DNA from: Streptomyces pseudovenezuelae
GTDB taxonomy: Bacteria; Actinomycetota; Actinomycetes; Streptomycetales; Streptomycetaceae
Length of the DNA: 64,000 nt
Assembly (NCBI RefSeq): GCF_029892565.1
Contig: NZ_JARXVH010000002.1
Coordinates: forward strand, 343,501 to 407,500
Reading direction: 5' to 3'
The notes under the pieces are model-generated. The model did no database searches, was not told where the DNA came from, and was given only the letters and a program-made list of their open reading frames with translations. The position numbers were made by a program, and so were the translations under genes. Shown here piece after piece: positions 43,741 through 52,283 of this stretch. Within the stretch, counting starts at the first letter, position 1. Each line of letters opens with the position of its first letter.

Positions 43741-45882
43741 TCAGGAGACGTCGGCGACCGAGAAGACCCCCGGTCCGGTGACCCCGTACAGCACCCCACG
43801 CACCAGGAACGGCGGTGTCTCGCTGGGTGAGAGCTCCTCGAAGGAGCGGCCCGACGTGTCGAAGGACGGGTCGGTGCGGCCGATCTCCCTGCCGGTGCGC
43901 GGGTCGAGGGCGAGGACGCTGGTGTCCGGCATGGTGACGTACAACCGCCCGTCGTGGACGGCCGGTTCGCTGAAGACGCGCAGCTCGCGCGAGCTGGTCC
44001 ACAGCGGTTTGCCGTGGGTCAGGTCGAGGGCGAGCAGCGTCTCGTTGCCGTAGTCGAAGATGTACATCGTGTCGCCGTCCACCAGCGGCGGCGCTTCGGG
44101 TTCGACGCTCCAGGGGAAGTCGATCCGACGGGTCTTGCCGTTGTCGAGGTCCTGGATGAAGAAGGCGGCGGAGACGCCGGTGTCGTTCTCCCAGCGGGCG
44201 TAGTACGCCTTCGCGTCGTGGACCGTGGCCAGCCACAGGTCGCCCTTGGGCGCGTCGACGGTGCCCAACGTCCGGCCCGTGCGCGCGTCGAGACGGGCGA
44301 TGCCGCCGGGGCCGCCGCGCAGATCGGCGTAGAGCATGCCCTTGGGGCCCGTGTAGAAGGGGCTGGGCGAGGTCGACTTGAGCTTGCGCTCCCACAACTT
44401 CTCGCCCGTGCGCGGTTCGTACGCGGCATAGCGCGCGGTCTCGGCGGGCCCGAGCGGGTCCAGGCGCACGAGCAGTACGTCGCTCAGGGGCTGGTGCTGG
44501 CCGAGGGGACCGTCCAGATGCCACAGCCGCTTGCCGGTCCGGCCGTCGAAGGCGTCCAGGCCCTCGGAGCGGTCCGCACTGTTGACGAACACCACTCCGT
44601 CGTGCACGTCTGGCGAGCTCATGGAGAAGCTGCTGACCTGCTTCTTGCTCATCGGCTTCGACCAGTCCGTCCGGCCCGTCGCGGAGTTCAGCCGCATCAA
44701 CGCGACCTGCGGCGAGGAGCAGAAGACCCCGAGGGCGTCCGGTGTGCAGGCCGGTTTCATGCCCATCGGGTCGTCCTTGTCGGGCTCCAGGGCGTTGTGC
44801 CACGGCTTCCAGCCCGCCGGGATCGAGGAGGCGGCGGTCGCCTTCACGTCCTTTGTGCCGGGTTCGTCGCTCGCCCCGGCCGGCATGAGGGTCACCAGCG
44901 CCGTGCCCACGACGCCGACAAGCGCCGCGCCGGCGAGGGCGGTCCACAGCCTCCCGCGGTGCCGCTTGTTCGTGTTCTTCGCGGGCGGGAGCAGCGCCGT
45001 GTCGGTCGCGTCGGTCACCGGCAGCCGGGCCGGCACTCCGCCCGGCTCCTCGGCGGGCTGCTCCTCCGGCACCTCGGCCAGTGTCTCCAGCACCTCGCCC
45101 GAAGTGGGCCGCCCCGCCGGGTCCTTCGTCAGGCACAGGGACACCAACGCGCGCAGCGGGCCCGGCAGTTCGCCCAGCTCGGGATCGCTGTGCACGGTGT
45201 TGTACGCGGCGAGATAGGCGTTGTCCGCCTCGAAGGGACTGCGCCCCGTGGCCGCGTAGACGAGGACCGCGCCCAGCGAGAAGACGTCCACGGCGGGTCC
45301 GACCTCGCGCGGCCGGCTGAACTGCTCCGGTGCCATGAACGGCGGCGAGCCCATCACGATGCCGGTCTGGGTACGGACGTCGCTGGTGGCCGCGCGCGAG
45401 ATGCCGAAGTCGATGACACGGACCGCTCCGTCGTCGCCCTCGCCCTCCAGGAGCAGCACGTTGCTGGGCTTGAGGTCCCGGTGCACGACCCCCGCGCGGT
45501 GGATCTCCCGCAGCGCCTCGGCGAGTTCGGTGCCCAGGCGGCGCAGCGAGGGCCAGTCCAGTGGGCCCGACTCGGTGACGCGGTCGGAGAGCGTGCGGCC
45601 CGGGACGAACGCGGTGGCCATCCAGGGCCGGCCCGCGTCCGGGTCGGCGTCCACGACCGGCGCGGTGAACGCGCCGCTGACCCGTCGCGCCGCCACGATC
45701 TCCTGCCGGAACCTGGCCCGGAACTCGGGGTCGTCCGCGTACTTCGCGTGCACGACCTTGACGGCGACGGCCCGCCCCGACGTCGAGCGGCCCAGATACA
45801 CGACGCCCATGCCGCCGGTCCCGATCCGTGCTTCGAGCTGGTATCCGCCGACCGACCGAGGATCGTCCTCGCGCAGGGTCAC
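43741..45882 (-). CDS. Membrane Ser/Thr kinase with extracellular PQQ-type beta-propeller
   Basis: The 713-residue protein has an N-terminal kinase (about 14-268): GTGGMG 21-26, VAVK in AVAVKVVH, HRDLKPSN 134-141, DFG 158-160, and a TQTGIVMGSPPFMAPEQ activation segment. A Pro/Glu-rich linker leads to a membrane helix (about 312-334). The extracellular part, about 345-713, is a PQQ-type repeat propeller with recurring GRTGKRLW, YEPRTGEKLWE, LDARTGRTLG and LALDPRTGREIGRTD blades. Such kinases are common in actinomycetes; the propeller probably senses a ligand outside. GTG 45882 has AAGGAG five bases upstream. No FHA or phosphatase gene adjoins it. Confidence 0.92.
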   Translation of the reverse strand: MTLREDDPRSVGGYQLEARIGTGGMGVVYLGRSTSGRAVAVKVVHAKYADDPEFRARFRQEIVAARRVSGAFTAPVVDADPDAGRPWMATAFVPGRTLSDRVTESGPLDWPSLRRLGTELAEALREIHRAGVVHRDLKPSNVLLLEGEGDDGAVRVIDFGISRAATSDVRTQTGIVMGSPPFMAPEQFSRPREVGPAVDVFSLGAVLVYAATGRSPFEADNAYLAAYNTVHSDPELGELPGPLRALVSLCLTKDPAGRPTSGEVLETLAEVPEEQPAEEPGGVPARLPVTDATDTALLPPAKNTNKRHRGRLWTALAGAALVGVVGTALVTLMPAGASDEPGTKDVKATAASSIPAGWKPWHNALEPDKDDPMGMKPACTPDALGVFCSSPQVALMRLNSATGRTDWSKPMSKKQVSSFSMSSPDVHDGVVFVNSADRSEGLDAFDGRTGKRLWHLDGPLGQHQPLSDVLLVRLDPLGPAETARYAAYEPRTGEKLWERKLKSTSPSPFYTGPKGMLYADLRGGPGGIARLDARTGRTLGTVDAPKGDLWLATVHDAKAYYARWENDTGVSAAFFIQDLDNGKTRRIDFPWSVEPEAPPLVDGDTMYIFDYGNETLLALDLTHGKPLWTSSRELRVFSEPAVHDGRLYVTMPDTSVLALDPRTGREIGRTDPSFDTSGRSFEELSPSETPPFLVRGVLYGVTGPGVFSVADVS

Positions 45883-46004
45883 CGTGTCTCCTTCACCGGG
45901 TCTGGCCTGGACGGATCCGTTCGGACTGCTGTCGCTATGGCATGGACAGCACACTCTACCGATCGGTCCGAGGGCCTGTTTGGGCGTGGAGCAGGCAGAC
46001 CGGG

Positions 46005-46946
46005 TCAGTGCCGGGCGAACTGGACCCCGGTGGCCTGGACGACATTCGGTCGCACCGCGATGCCGTCGACGATCAGCTGCTCGCCGTAGATGTCGGTGAT
46101 CCGCAAGGCGCCGCCGCAGCCGCTGCCGTTCTCGGAGAGGAAGTAGTTGTAGTCGGTGCGGGCCAGCTGACGCCAGGTGCCGCCGGCCCGGACCTCCAGG
46201 CGTGCCACGGGGTTTCGGTGACCGATGGGCTGGACGGCGCACCAGTACTGGCTGGATCCGGTCTTGTACCGGACGGAGACCGTGTCGCTCGTGGCGGGAC
46301 TCAGCAGGCTCCAACTGATCGACATCCGGCCCTTGGAGAGGGCGGCGAGCTTGGCGAACGCCTGCCGGCTGAGGTCGATCTGGCCCGGTGTGCACTCGGG
46401 GCATTCGTTGGTGATCCGTACCGTCACGGAGACGCCCCCCGCCTGGACCCGCACGTACGCCCCGCAGGCCTTGGCCGTCTCGTAGTCGGTGTGGTTCATC
46501 GCCGCGGTCATGGTGTCGCCGCTCGGGCCGTACGAGCAGGCGCCATCCCCGTTGCCGATGTCGTAGGAGGTGGCGACCCCCTGGTAGGTGACACCGGGCC
46601 GGATCCGCCCCGCCGCCGGCGCCGCGGCCGCCTGCGCGGTGCGGGTGGCCGACGGTTTCCGCGGGGCCTTGGTGGTCGCGGGCGGGGACGACGCGGGAGA
46701 GGAGGCGGCCGTCGTGCTCGGGGACGCCGAGGACGAGGACGGCTTCGGCCTGTCGGACGCCGTCGGCGAGGTCGTCGTCCGGTGGCTCGCGGCGGGCGCC
46801 GCCGCGACCTGCCCGGAGTCCGGCTCCCGGTCGCCGTGGAAGGCCATGACCAGGGACGCGACCAGCGCGACGGCCGCCACGGCGACGGCCGAGACGAGAA
46901 CCGCGCGCCGACTGCCGCCGGGACGGCGGTGCGAGGAGAGTGTCAC
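46005..46946 (-). CDS. Secreted expansin-like protein
   Basis: The 313-residue protein has an N-terminal signal/anchor helix (AVLVSAVAVAAVALVASLVMAF) and a Ser/Thr/Pro-rich linker to about 95. Then comes a double-psi beta-barrel: GVATSYDIGNGDGACSYG, TAAMNHTDYETAKACGAYV, TVRITNECPECTPGQIDLSRQAFAKLA with the conserved Asp of the expansin D1 domain, and an expansin-type C-terminal domain (YWCAVQPIGHRNPVARLEV, DYNYFLSENGSGCGGALRITDIYG). Bacterial expansins loosen plant cell walls without hydrolysis and aid colonisation. GTG 46946 has AAGGA seven bases upstream. It lies upstream of the PQQ kinase on the same strand, 122 bp apart. Confidence 0.85.
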   Translation of the reverse strand: MTLSSHRRPGGSRRAVLVSAVAVAAVALVASLVMAFHGDREPDSGQVAAAPAASHRTTTSPTASDRPKPSSSSASPSTTAASSPASSPPATTKAPRKPSATRTAQAAAAPAAGRIRPGVTYQGVATSYDIGNGDGACSYGPSGDTMTAAMNHTDYETAKACGAYVRVQAGGVSVTVRITNECPECTPGQIDLSRQAFAKLAALSKGRMSISWSLLSPATSDTVSVRYKTGSSQYWCAVQPIGHRNPVARLEVRAGGTWRQLARTDYNYFLSENGSGCGGALRITDIYGEQLIVDGIAVRPNVVQATGVQFARH

Positions 46947-47164
46947 GACTGCATCCTTACGTGGTGCGGGAGGCCGGCGGGCCCGAACGGGCCACCCCTG
47001 ACAGGAGATTCCGACCACAGGTCGCCGCCGGGTCCGGAAAGGTTGCCGTGAATCCAGGAGCCGCGTACGCCTTGCCCGGCCCCTTACCTCCGAGGTAATC
47101 GATCGCGTCGGCTGGGCATGTCACGATTGGCGGCATACGCAGCCCGGCCGACACGGAGGACGAC

Positions 47165-47512
47165 ATGACCGCCTACGTCATAGCCCACCTGCAGGAGGCC
47201 GCCCCGCACCCGGAGATCGCCGAGTACGTCGAGCGCATCCCCGCCACCTTCGAGCCCTACGGCGGACGCTTCCTCGTGCACGTGGCCAAGCACGAAGTGG
47301 TGGAGGGCAGTTGGCCCGGGCACGTCGTCGTGATCGCCTTCCCCGGGATGGCCGAGGCGCGGGCCTGGTGGGACTCGCCGGAGTACCAGGAGATCGCACC
47401 CCTGCGGGCGCGGCACATCCCGAGCGACATCGTCCTGGTCCCGGGCGTCCCCGAGGGCTACGACCCGACCGCGACGGCGACGGCGATGCGGGAGACACTG
47501 CCCACCGAGTAG
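47165..47512 (+). CDS. DUF1330-family protein
   Basis: The 115-residue cytoplasmic protein has the dimeric ferredoxin-like DUF1330 pattern: AYVIAHLQEAAPHPEIAEYVERIPATFEPYGGRFLV, then WPGHVVVIAFPGMAEARAWWDSPEYQEIAPLRARH. Family function is unknown; structures resemble EthD/antibiotic-monooxygenase-like folds. GGAGG lies five bases before ATG 47165. It stands alone, between the expansin gene (divergent) and the repeat array. Confidence 0.85.
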   Translation: MTAYVIAHLQEAAPHPEIAEYVERIPATFEPYGGRFLVHVAKHEVVEGSWPGHVVVIAFPGMAEARAWWDSPEYQEIAPLRARHIPSDIVLVPGVPEGYDPTATATAMRETLPTE

Positions 47513-47583
47513 CCCCGGGGAGTCGCCGACCGTGCCGTGGAGACGGGGCGCCGCCACCCCCCGGGCCCCCGCTGCGCGAGGCG

Positions 47584-47687
47584 GAACGCAAGACGGCCAT
47601 CCCCTGAACGAACGCGAGACTGACACATCCTGGCCGAACGCGGGACTGCCGTCCCATAGCGGAACGAAACCCCCCGATTCACGAGAC
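47584..47687 (+). repeat. Four-unit repeat with exact 26-bp period
   Basis: GAACG begins at 47584, 47610, 47636 and 47662. The first three continue as GAACGCAAGAC, GAACGCGAGAC and GAACGCGGGAC; the fourth decays to GAACGAAACC. The remainder of each unit is less conserved (CCATCC, ACATCC, CGTCCC). A 26-bp period is not a multiple of three, so coding is not the cause. The array lies 125-228 bp before the FAD oxidoreductase start, suggesting a multi-site regulatory element. Confidence 0.5.
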
Positions 47688-47811
47688 GCACACAACTCCC
47701 GTGCCGCGCTTTAGAGTTCAAGCGCTACGCTCACCGTCATCGAGTGGCCAACGGCGGCCCCTCCGCCACGGGCACTCGTTTCCCCCCACCTCCAGGCGCA
47801 GGAGACTCGGT

Positions 47812-48912
47812 GTGCATCACGGCGACGTAGTAGTGATAGGCGGCGGCTATGCGGGCGTCCGGCTGGCCAGACGGCTGGACGGAGCGGCACGGGTCACGCT
47901 GGTGGACCGCAAGGAGATGTTCTTCCACCGCATCGCTTCCCTGCGGGCGGGCGTGCGCCCCGAGTGGACGGCCACCCCCTTCATCCCCTACGACCGACTG
48001 CTGCGCAACGGCCGGCTGGCCGTCGGCAAGGCGGTCCGCGTGGACACCGCCGAGCGGCAGGTGGTGCTCGGCACGGGGGAGCGGCTGCCGTACGACGTGG
48101 TCGTGATCGCCACCGGCGCCGACTACCCGGAACCGGCCCGCTTCACCGGCTCCACCACCGAGGAGGCGAGCAAGGCCTTCGGGGAGCACCAGCGGAGCAT
48201 CTCCCTCGCCGACCACGTCCTCGTCGTGGGCGGCGGACCCTCCGGCGTCGAACTCAGCGCCGAGATCCGGCTCGCCCGGCCGGACGCCCGGGTCACGCTC
48301 GCCCACTCCGGTCCGGCGCTGCTGCACTCCACCATCGGCGCCCGGGCGGGAAACAAGGCCCGCACCTGGCTGGAGGACCACAACGTGGAGGTGCGGCTCG
48401 ACGCCTTCATGTCGCCCGGCAACGAGTTCGGCAGCTACCGCGACGCGCACGGCAACGTCATGACGGCGGACCTCTCCTTCTGGGCCACGGGCACCACCCC
48501 CAACACGCTCTGGCTGCGCCTGGCCGGTCACGGCGACTGGCTGAACCCGGACGGACACGTGCGGGTCGACCGGACGCTGCGGGTCGCGGGCCATCCGGAC
48601 GTGTTCGCCGTCGGCGACGTCAACGACGCCACCGAGCTCAAGATCACCCCGGCCGCGCTCGCCCAGGCGGACCTCGCCGCCTGGAACATCCGCGCCTATC
48701 TGAACAACCCCGGCAAGCACCGCAAGGGCCCCCGCCTGTACCGGCCGATCCACCGCACCCCGTTCATCGTGCCGTTCGGCCCGGCCGCCGGAGTGACGGT
48801 GCTGCCCGTGCCGGGCGGCGAGACCGCGGTCCTGGGCGGCCGCACCACCACCCTCGCCAAGGCGAAGACCCTCATGACCCCTTACATGAGGCGCCAGTTG
48901 GGATACTCCTAG
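47812..48912 (+). CDS. NAD(P)/FAD-dependent oxidoreductase (NDH-2/AIF-like)
   Basis: The 366-residue protein has an FAD-binding GGGYAG at the N-terminus (DVVVIGGGYAGVRLARRL), the NAD-binding VVGGGPSGVELSAEIR, ATGADYPEPA linking both, and DVFAVGDVNDATELK near the C-terminus, all class II pyridine-nucleotide disulfide oxidoreductase-like features. No redox-active CxxC is present and there is no clear membrane-binding helix, so it resembles AIFM2/FSP1-type quinone reductases. GTG 47812 has AGGAG seven bases upstream; the longer frame from 47701 crosses the spacer. The 26-bp repeat array lies upstream. Confidence 0.88.
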   Translation: MHHGDVVVIGGGYAGVRLARRLDGAARVTLVDRKEMFFHRIASLRAGVRPEWTATPFIPYDRLLRNGRLAVGKAVRVDTAERQVVLGTGERLPYDVVVIATGADYPEPARFTGSTTEEASKAFGEHQRSISLADHVLVVGGGPSGVELSAEIRLARPDARVTLAHSGPALLHSTIGARAGNKARTWLEDHNVEVRLDAFMSPGNEFGSYRDAHGNVMTADLSFWATGTTPNTLWLRLAGHGDWLNPDGHVRVDRTLRVAGHPDVFAVGDVNDATELKITPAALAQADLAAWNIRAYLNNPGKHRKGPRLYRPIHRTPFIVPFGPAAGVTVLPVPGGETAVLGGRTTTLAKAKTLMTPYMRRQLGYS

Positions 48913-49041
48913 ATGTGCGGGGCGGGCCCACCGAGCCCCGAGTGCTCTGCCGCCCCGACCGCTTCGTTCTCCCGGGTGAAGAAGTGGCGATGGCCGTGAA
49001 CAGCGTTGAGGCAGGGACGGCCGGTACGTCAGGGTGTTGCC

Positions 49042-52000
49042 ATGGACCGCGACTGGAGCACCTCCTTCCGTCCGACCCGCCGTCAACTCCTCGCCGCCGC
49101 AGGCGCTGTGCCCCTCGTGGGCGCGACCGCGGTGGCGGCAAGACCCGCCACCGGCACCCCGTCCCTCTCCTTCACCAGAGCCACCAACGGCTCGGCGACC
49201 CTCGCGCCCGCCGGCGACCGCCTGGTCGCCGAGGTACAGGGCGTCCTGTGGTCGCTGCCCCGCGCGGGCGGTACGGCCCACCCGCTGACCCCCGCCGATC
49301 TGGAACCCAACCGCCCCACCCATGCCCCGGACGGCGCGCTCGTCGCCTTCTGCGCCTATCGGGGCGGCGGATTCCACCTCTGGACCGTGCGCCCCGACGG
49401 CTCCGATCTGCGCCGGCGCACCGACGGCCCCTGGGACGACCGCGGCCCGGCCTGGTCACCCGACGGCACCCGCCTCGCCTTCGCCTCCGAACGCGGCGGC
49501 GACCCCGTCGAGGGCAGCCCGTACCGCATCCACGTCCTCGACCTGCACACCGGCGGAATCACGCGGGTCACCGGCCTGTCCGGCCAGCAGGGCCCGCTCC
49601 AGGACGGCGCGTGGGAGGACTTCGACCCCACCTGGTCACCGGACGGCGCCCGCATCCTGTTTGTCCGCGCCAAGGTCGTCACCACCCCGCTGGGCGCGGC
49701 CCTGGAGGCCCGTACGATCGCCGCCGTCCCCGCCGACGGCACTGGACCGGTCGCCGTACACCACGCGGAGACCGCGGTCGCGCAGGTCATGACCCCTGCC
49801 CTCGCCCCCGACGGCCGCCTCGCCTACTTGCGCACCACGGCCGCTCCCGCCGCCTCCTGCATCCTCGTGGTCGACGGTAGTCCCGTCCCGATCACCGGTG
49901 ACATCGCCCCGGTACCCCCGCGCTGGACGCCGACCGGAGAGCTGCTCCTGACCGTCGACGGCACCTTCACCCTCGTACGCCCGGACAGCCCCGCACACTC
50001 CGAGACCATCCCCTTCGACGGTGAACTCCCCGTGCGGCGGCCGGGGTACAAGACCAAGGCGTACGACCTGGGGGAGGCCCGCACTCGCCCCGTGCGCGCC
50101 CTCCATCTCCCCGCGCTGTCGCCCGACGGCCGTCAGATCGCCTTCGCGGCCCTCAACTCACTGTGGTTGGGGAGGAGTTCGGGCGGGCTGCCGCCCCGTC
50201 GACTGCACGCGGCGTCCTCGACCCGCTATCTGCTCGGGCCCACGTGGGCGCCCGACGGGCAGTCCCTCGTCTACGCCGACGACCGCGACGGGCTCCTCGG
50301 TGTGTACCGGCACGATCTCGCCACCGGAGCGGAGACCGCGCTCGCGACCGGTGGCCGGACGTTCCCGGCCCTCTCGCCCGACGGGCAGCGGCTCGCCTGT
50401 GTCGATCTGACAGGAGGGCTGATCGTCCGCGACCTGGCGTCGGGCGAGGAGCGTGTCCTGGTCACGGCGCTCGGGGCGGGTGGGCAGCCCGGCCGGCCCA
50501 GTTGGTCGCCCGACGGCCGGTATCTCGCCCTGTGCGACCGCAACCGCCTCAACTCCCGCTTCCGGGAGGGCTACAACGTCATCCGGGTCGTCGACACCGC
50601 GACCGGCGCCGACCGCCTCCACACGGTGGCGCCCCATACGTCGATCGCCGACCGGTACGACTCCGGGCCCGTCTGGTCGCCGGACGGCCGCTGGATGGCG
50701 GTGATCGTCGAGTCGGCGCTGTGCCTGCTGCCCGTCGACCCCGACGGCACCCCGAACGGCGACCTTCGCACCCTCACCACCGAACCGGCCGACCACCCCT
50801 CCTGGTCCGGCGACTCCGCCACCCTCCTCTATCTCTCCGGCAGCCGACTGCGACTGCTGGATGTCACCGGCGGCCCCGCCCGTACGGTCCGCATCCCGCT
50901 CGACACCACCAGACCCACCCCCGCCGACGTCGTCGTGCACGCCGGACGCCTGTGGGACGGCACGGGTGAAGGGACCCGGGACGACGTCGACATCCTGGTG
51001 CGCGGCGGGCGCATCACGGCGGTGGAACCCCACCGGTCCGGCCGCCCCGCCGTCCTCCGTCGGGTCGACGCCTCGACCGCAACCGTCATCCCGGGGCTGT
51101 GGGACACCCACACCCACCCCTGGCAGAGCACCTACGGCGGACGCCAGACCGTCGGCCAGCTCACCTACGGCATCACCACCGCCGTCTCCCTCGGTGGCTT
51201 CGCGTACGAACAGGCCCGCATCCGCGAGGCGGTGGCCGGCGGAGACCTCGCCGGACCCCGGCTGCTGACCACCGGCGAACTCCTCGACGGGGCTCGGGTC
51301 GCGTACAGCATGGGTCGCGCCCACCGCACCCGACAGGGCCTGCGCCGGTCCCTGGAGCGGGGGGAGGCGCTGGACTGGGATTTCGTCAAGACCTATGTAC
51401 GGGCGCCGGGTTGGGTGATGGAGGAGGCCGCACGCTTCGCCCACGACCGGCTCGGGGTGCGCGCCGGCAGTCACCTGCTCTCGCCGGGCGTCCAGCTCGG
51501 CCAGGATGTGACGACCCATCTGCAGGCCACCCAGCGCGCCGAGTTCGGCCATGCCGTCACCGCGACGGGCCGTGCCTACCAGGACGTCGTGGAGATCTAC
51601 AGTGCACGCGGCGTCGGATTCTCGCTCATCGCGACCCCGTTCACCGCCGCGCCGCTCCTCGGTGCGGAGCCCGCGCTCGCCGACGACCCTCGTGTGACGG
51701 TGGTGATGCCACCGTGGGACTCGGCGGCCGTGACCCAGGCGGCCGGCATCCCGCCCACGGCGGCCCAACTCGCCACCCTCCACAGGGAGACCGACATCTA
51801 CCGCCGGGTCCTGGCCGCCGGCGGTCTCGTCGCCCTCGGCACGGACCAGCCGCTCGTCCCGGTCGGCCTCTCCCTCCACCTGGGCCTGTGCGCCCTGCAC
51901 CGCGGGGGCCTGTCCCCGGCCCAGGCCCTGCGCACCGCGACCGTCCTGCCCGCCCGCCTCTTCGGCCTCGACCGCGACCTCGGCACGGTCGAGGAGGGCA

Positions 52001-52215
52001 GGCTCGCCGACCTGACCGTCGTCGACGGCGACCCGTTCACGGATTTCGCCACCCTCGTGCGGACGGTCTCCGTCCTGCGCGGCGGAGTGCCGTACGCCAC
52101 CGACGAGTTGGTCGCCGCGTTCGAGCCGTCGGCCCGGCGTACCACGGCCGCCGCGGACGACTGGCTCACGGTGGGCCGGCTGATGCGCAGGGACGGCTGC
52201 TGCGACGGTCGCTGA
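49042..52215 (+). CDS. Tat-exported beta-propeller amidohydrolase
   Basis: The 1057-residue protein has a Tat signal (PTRRQLLAAAGAVPLVGATAVAA). Residues about 40-640 are a TolB/PD40-like propeller with repeated SPDG blades (PAWSPDGTRLAFAS, PTWSPDGARILFV, PSWSPDGRYLALCD, PVWSPDGRWMAVI). Residues about 645-1057 are an amidohydrolase: metal His690 and His692 in DTHTHPW, FVKTYVR, AGSHLLSP, EFGHAVTATG, and the Asp of LGTDQPLV. Family members cleave amides, including dipeptides and N-acyl compounds. The cysteine-rich end (RDGCCDGR) is odd for an exported enzyme. A strong terminator follows. ATG 49042 gives the expected Tat start. Confidence 0.88.
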   Translation: MDRDWSTSFRPTRRQLLAAAGAVPLVGATAVAARPATGTPSLSFTRATNGSATLAPAGDRLVAEVQGVLWSLPRAGGTAHPLTPADLEPNRPTHAPDGALVAFCAYRGGGFHLWTVRPDGSDLRRRTDGPWDDRGPAWSPDGTRLAFASERGGDPVEGSPYRIHVLDLHTGGITRVTGLSGQQGPLQDGAWEDFDPTWSPDGARILFVRAKVVTTPLGAALEARTIAAVPADGTGPVAVHHAETAVAQVMTPALAPDGRLAYLRTTAAPAASCILVVDGSPVPITGDIAPVPPRWTPTGELLLTVDGTFTLVRPDSPAHSETIPFDGELPVRRPGYKTKAYDLGEARTRPVRALHLPALSPDGRQIAFAALNSLWLGRSSGGLPPRRLHAASSTRYLLGPTWAPDGQSLVYADDRDGLLGVYRHDLATGAETALATGGRTFPALSPDGQRLACVDLTGGLIVRDLASGEERVLVTALGAGGQPGRPSWSPDGRYLALCDRNRLNSRFREGYNVIRVVDTATGADRLHTVAPHTSIADRYDSGPVWSPDGRWMAVIVESALCLLPVDPDGTPNGDLRTLTTEPADHPSWSGDSATLLYLSGSRLRLLDVTGGPARTVRIPLDTTRPTPADVVVHAGRLWDGTGEGTRDDVDILVRGGRITAVEPHRSGRPAVLRRVDASTATVIPGLWDTHTHPWQSTYGGRQTVGQLTYGITTAVSLGGFAYEQARIREAVAGGDLAGPRLLTTGELLDGARVAYSMGRAHRTRQGLRRSLERGEALDWDFVKTYVRAPGWVMEEAARFAHDRLGVRAGSHLLSPGVQLGQDVTTHLQATQRAEFGHAVTATGRAYQDVVEIYSARGVGFSLIATPFTAAPLLGAEPALADDPRVTVVMPPWDSAAVTQAAGIPPTAAQLATLHRETDIYRRVLAAGGLVALGTDQPLVPVGLSLHLGLCALHRGGLSPAQALRTATVLPARLFGLDRDLGTVEEGRLADLTVVDGDPFTDFATLVRTVSVLRGGVPYATDELVAAFEPSARRTTAAADDWLTVGRLMRRDGCCDGR

Positions 52216-52231
52216 GGCCGGCGGTGCACAG

Positions 52232-52262
52232 GCACGCGGGGCGATGAACTCGCCCCGCGTGC
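52232..52262. terminator. Bidirectional terminator after the amidohydrolase
   Basis: GCACGCGGGGCGA (52232-52244) pairs perfectly with TCGCCCCGCGTGC (52250-52262), a 13-bp stem with a 5-base loop, between convergent genes ending at 52215 and 52284. Confidence 0.85.
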
Positions 52263-52283
52263 AAGGAAGATGACGGCTCGGGC

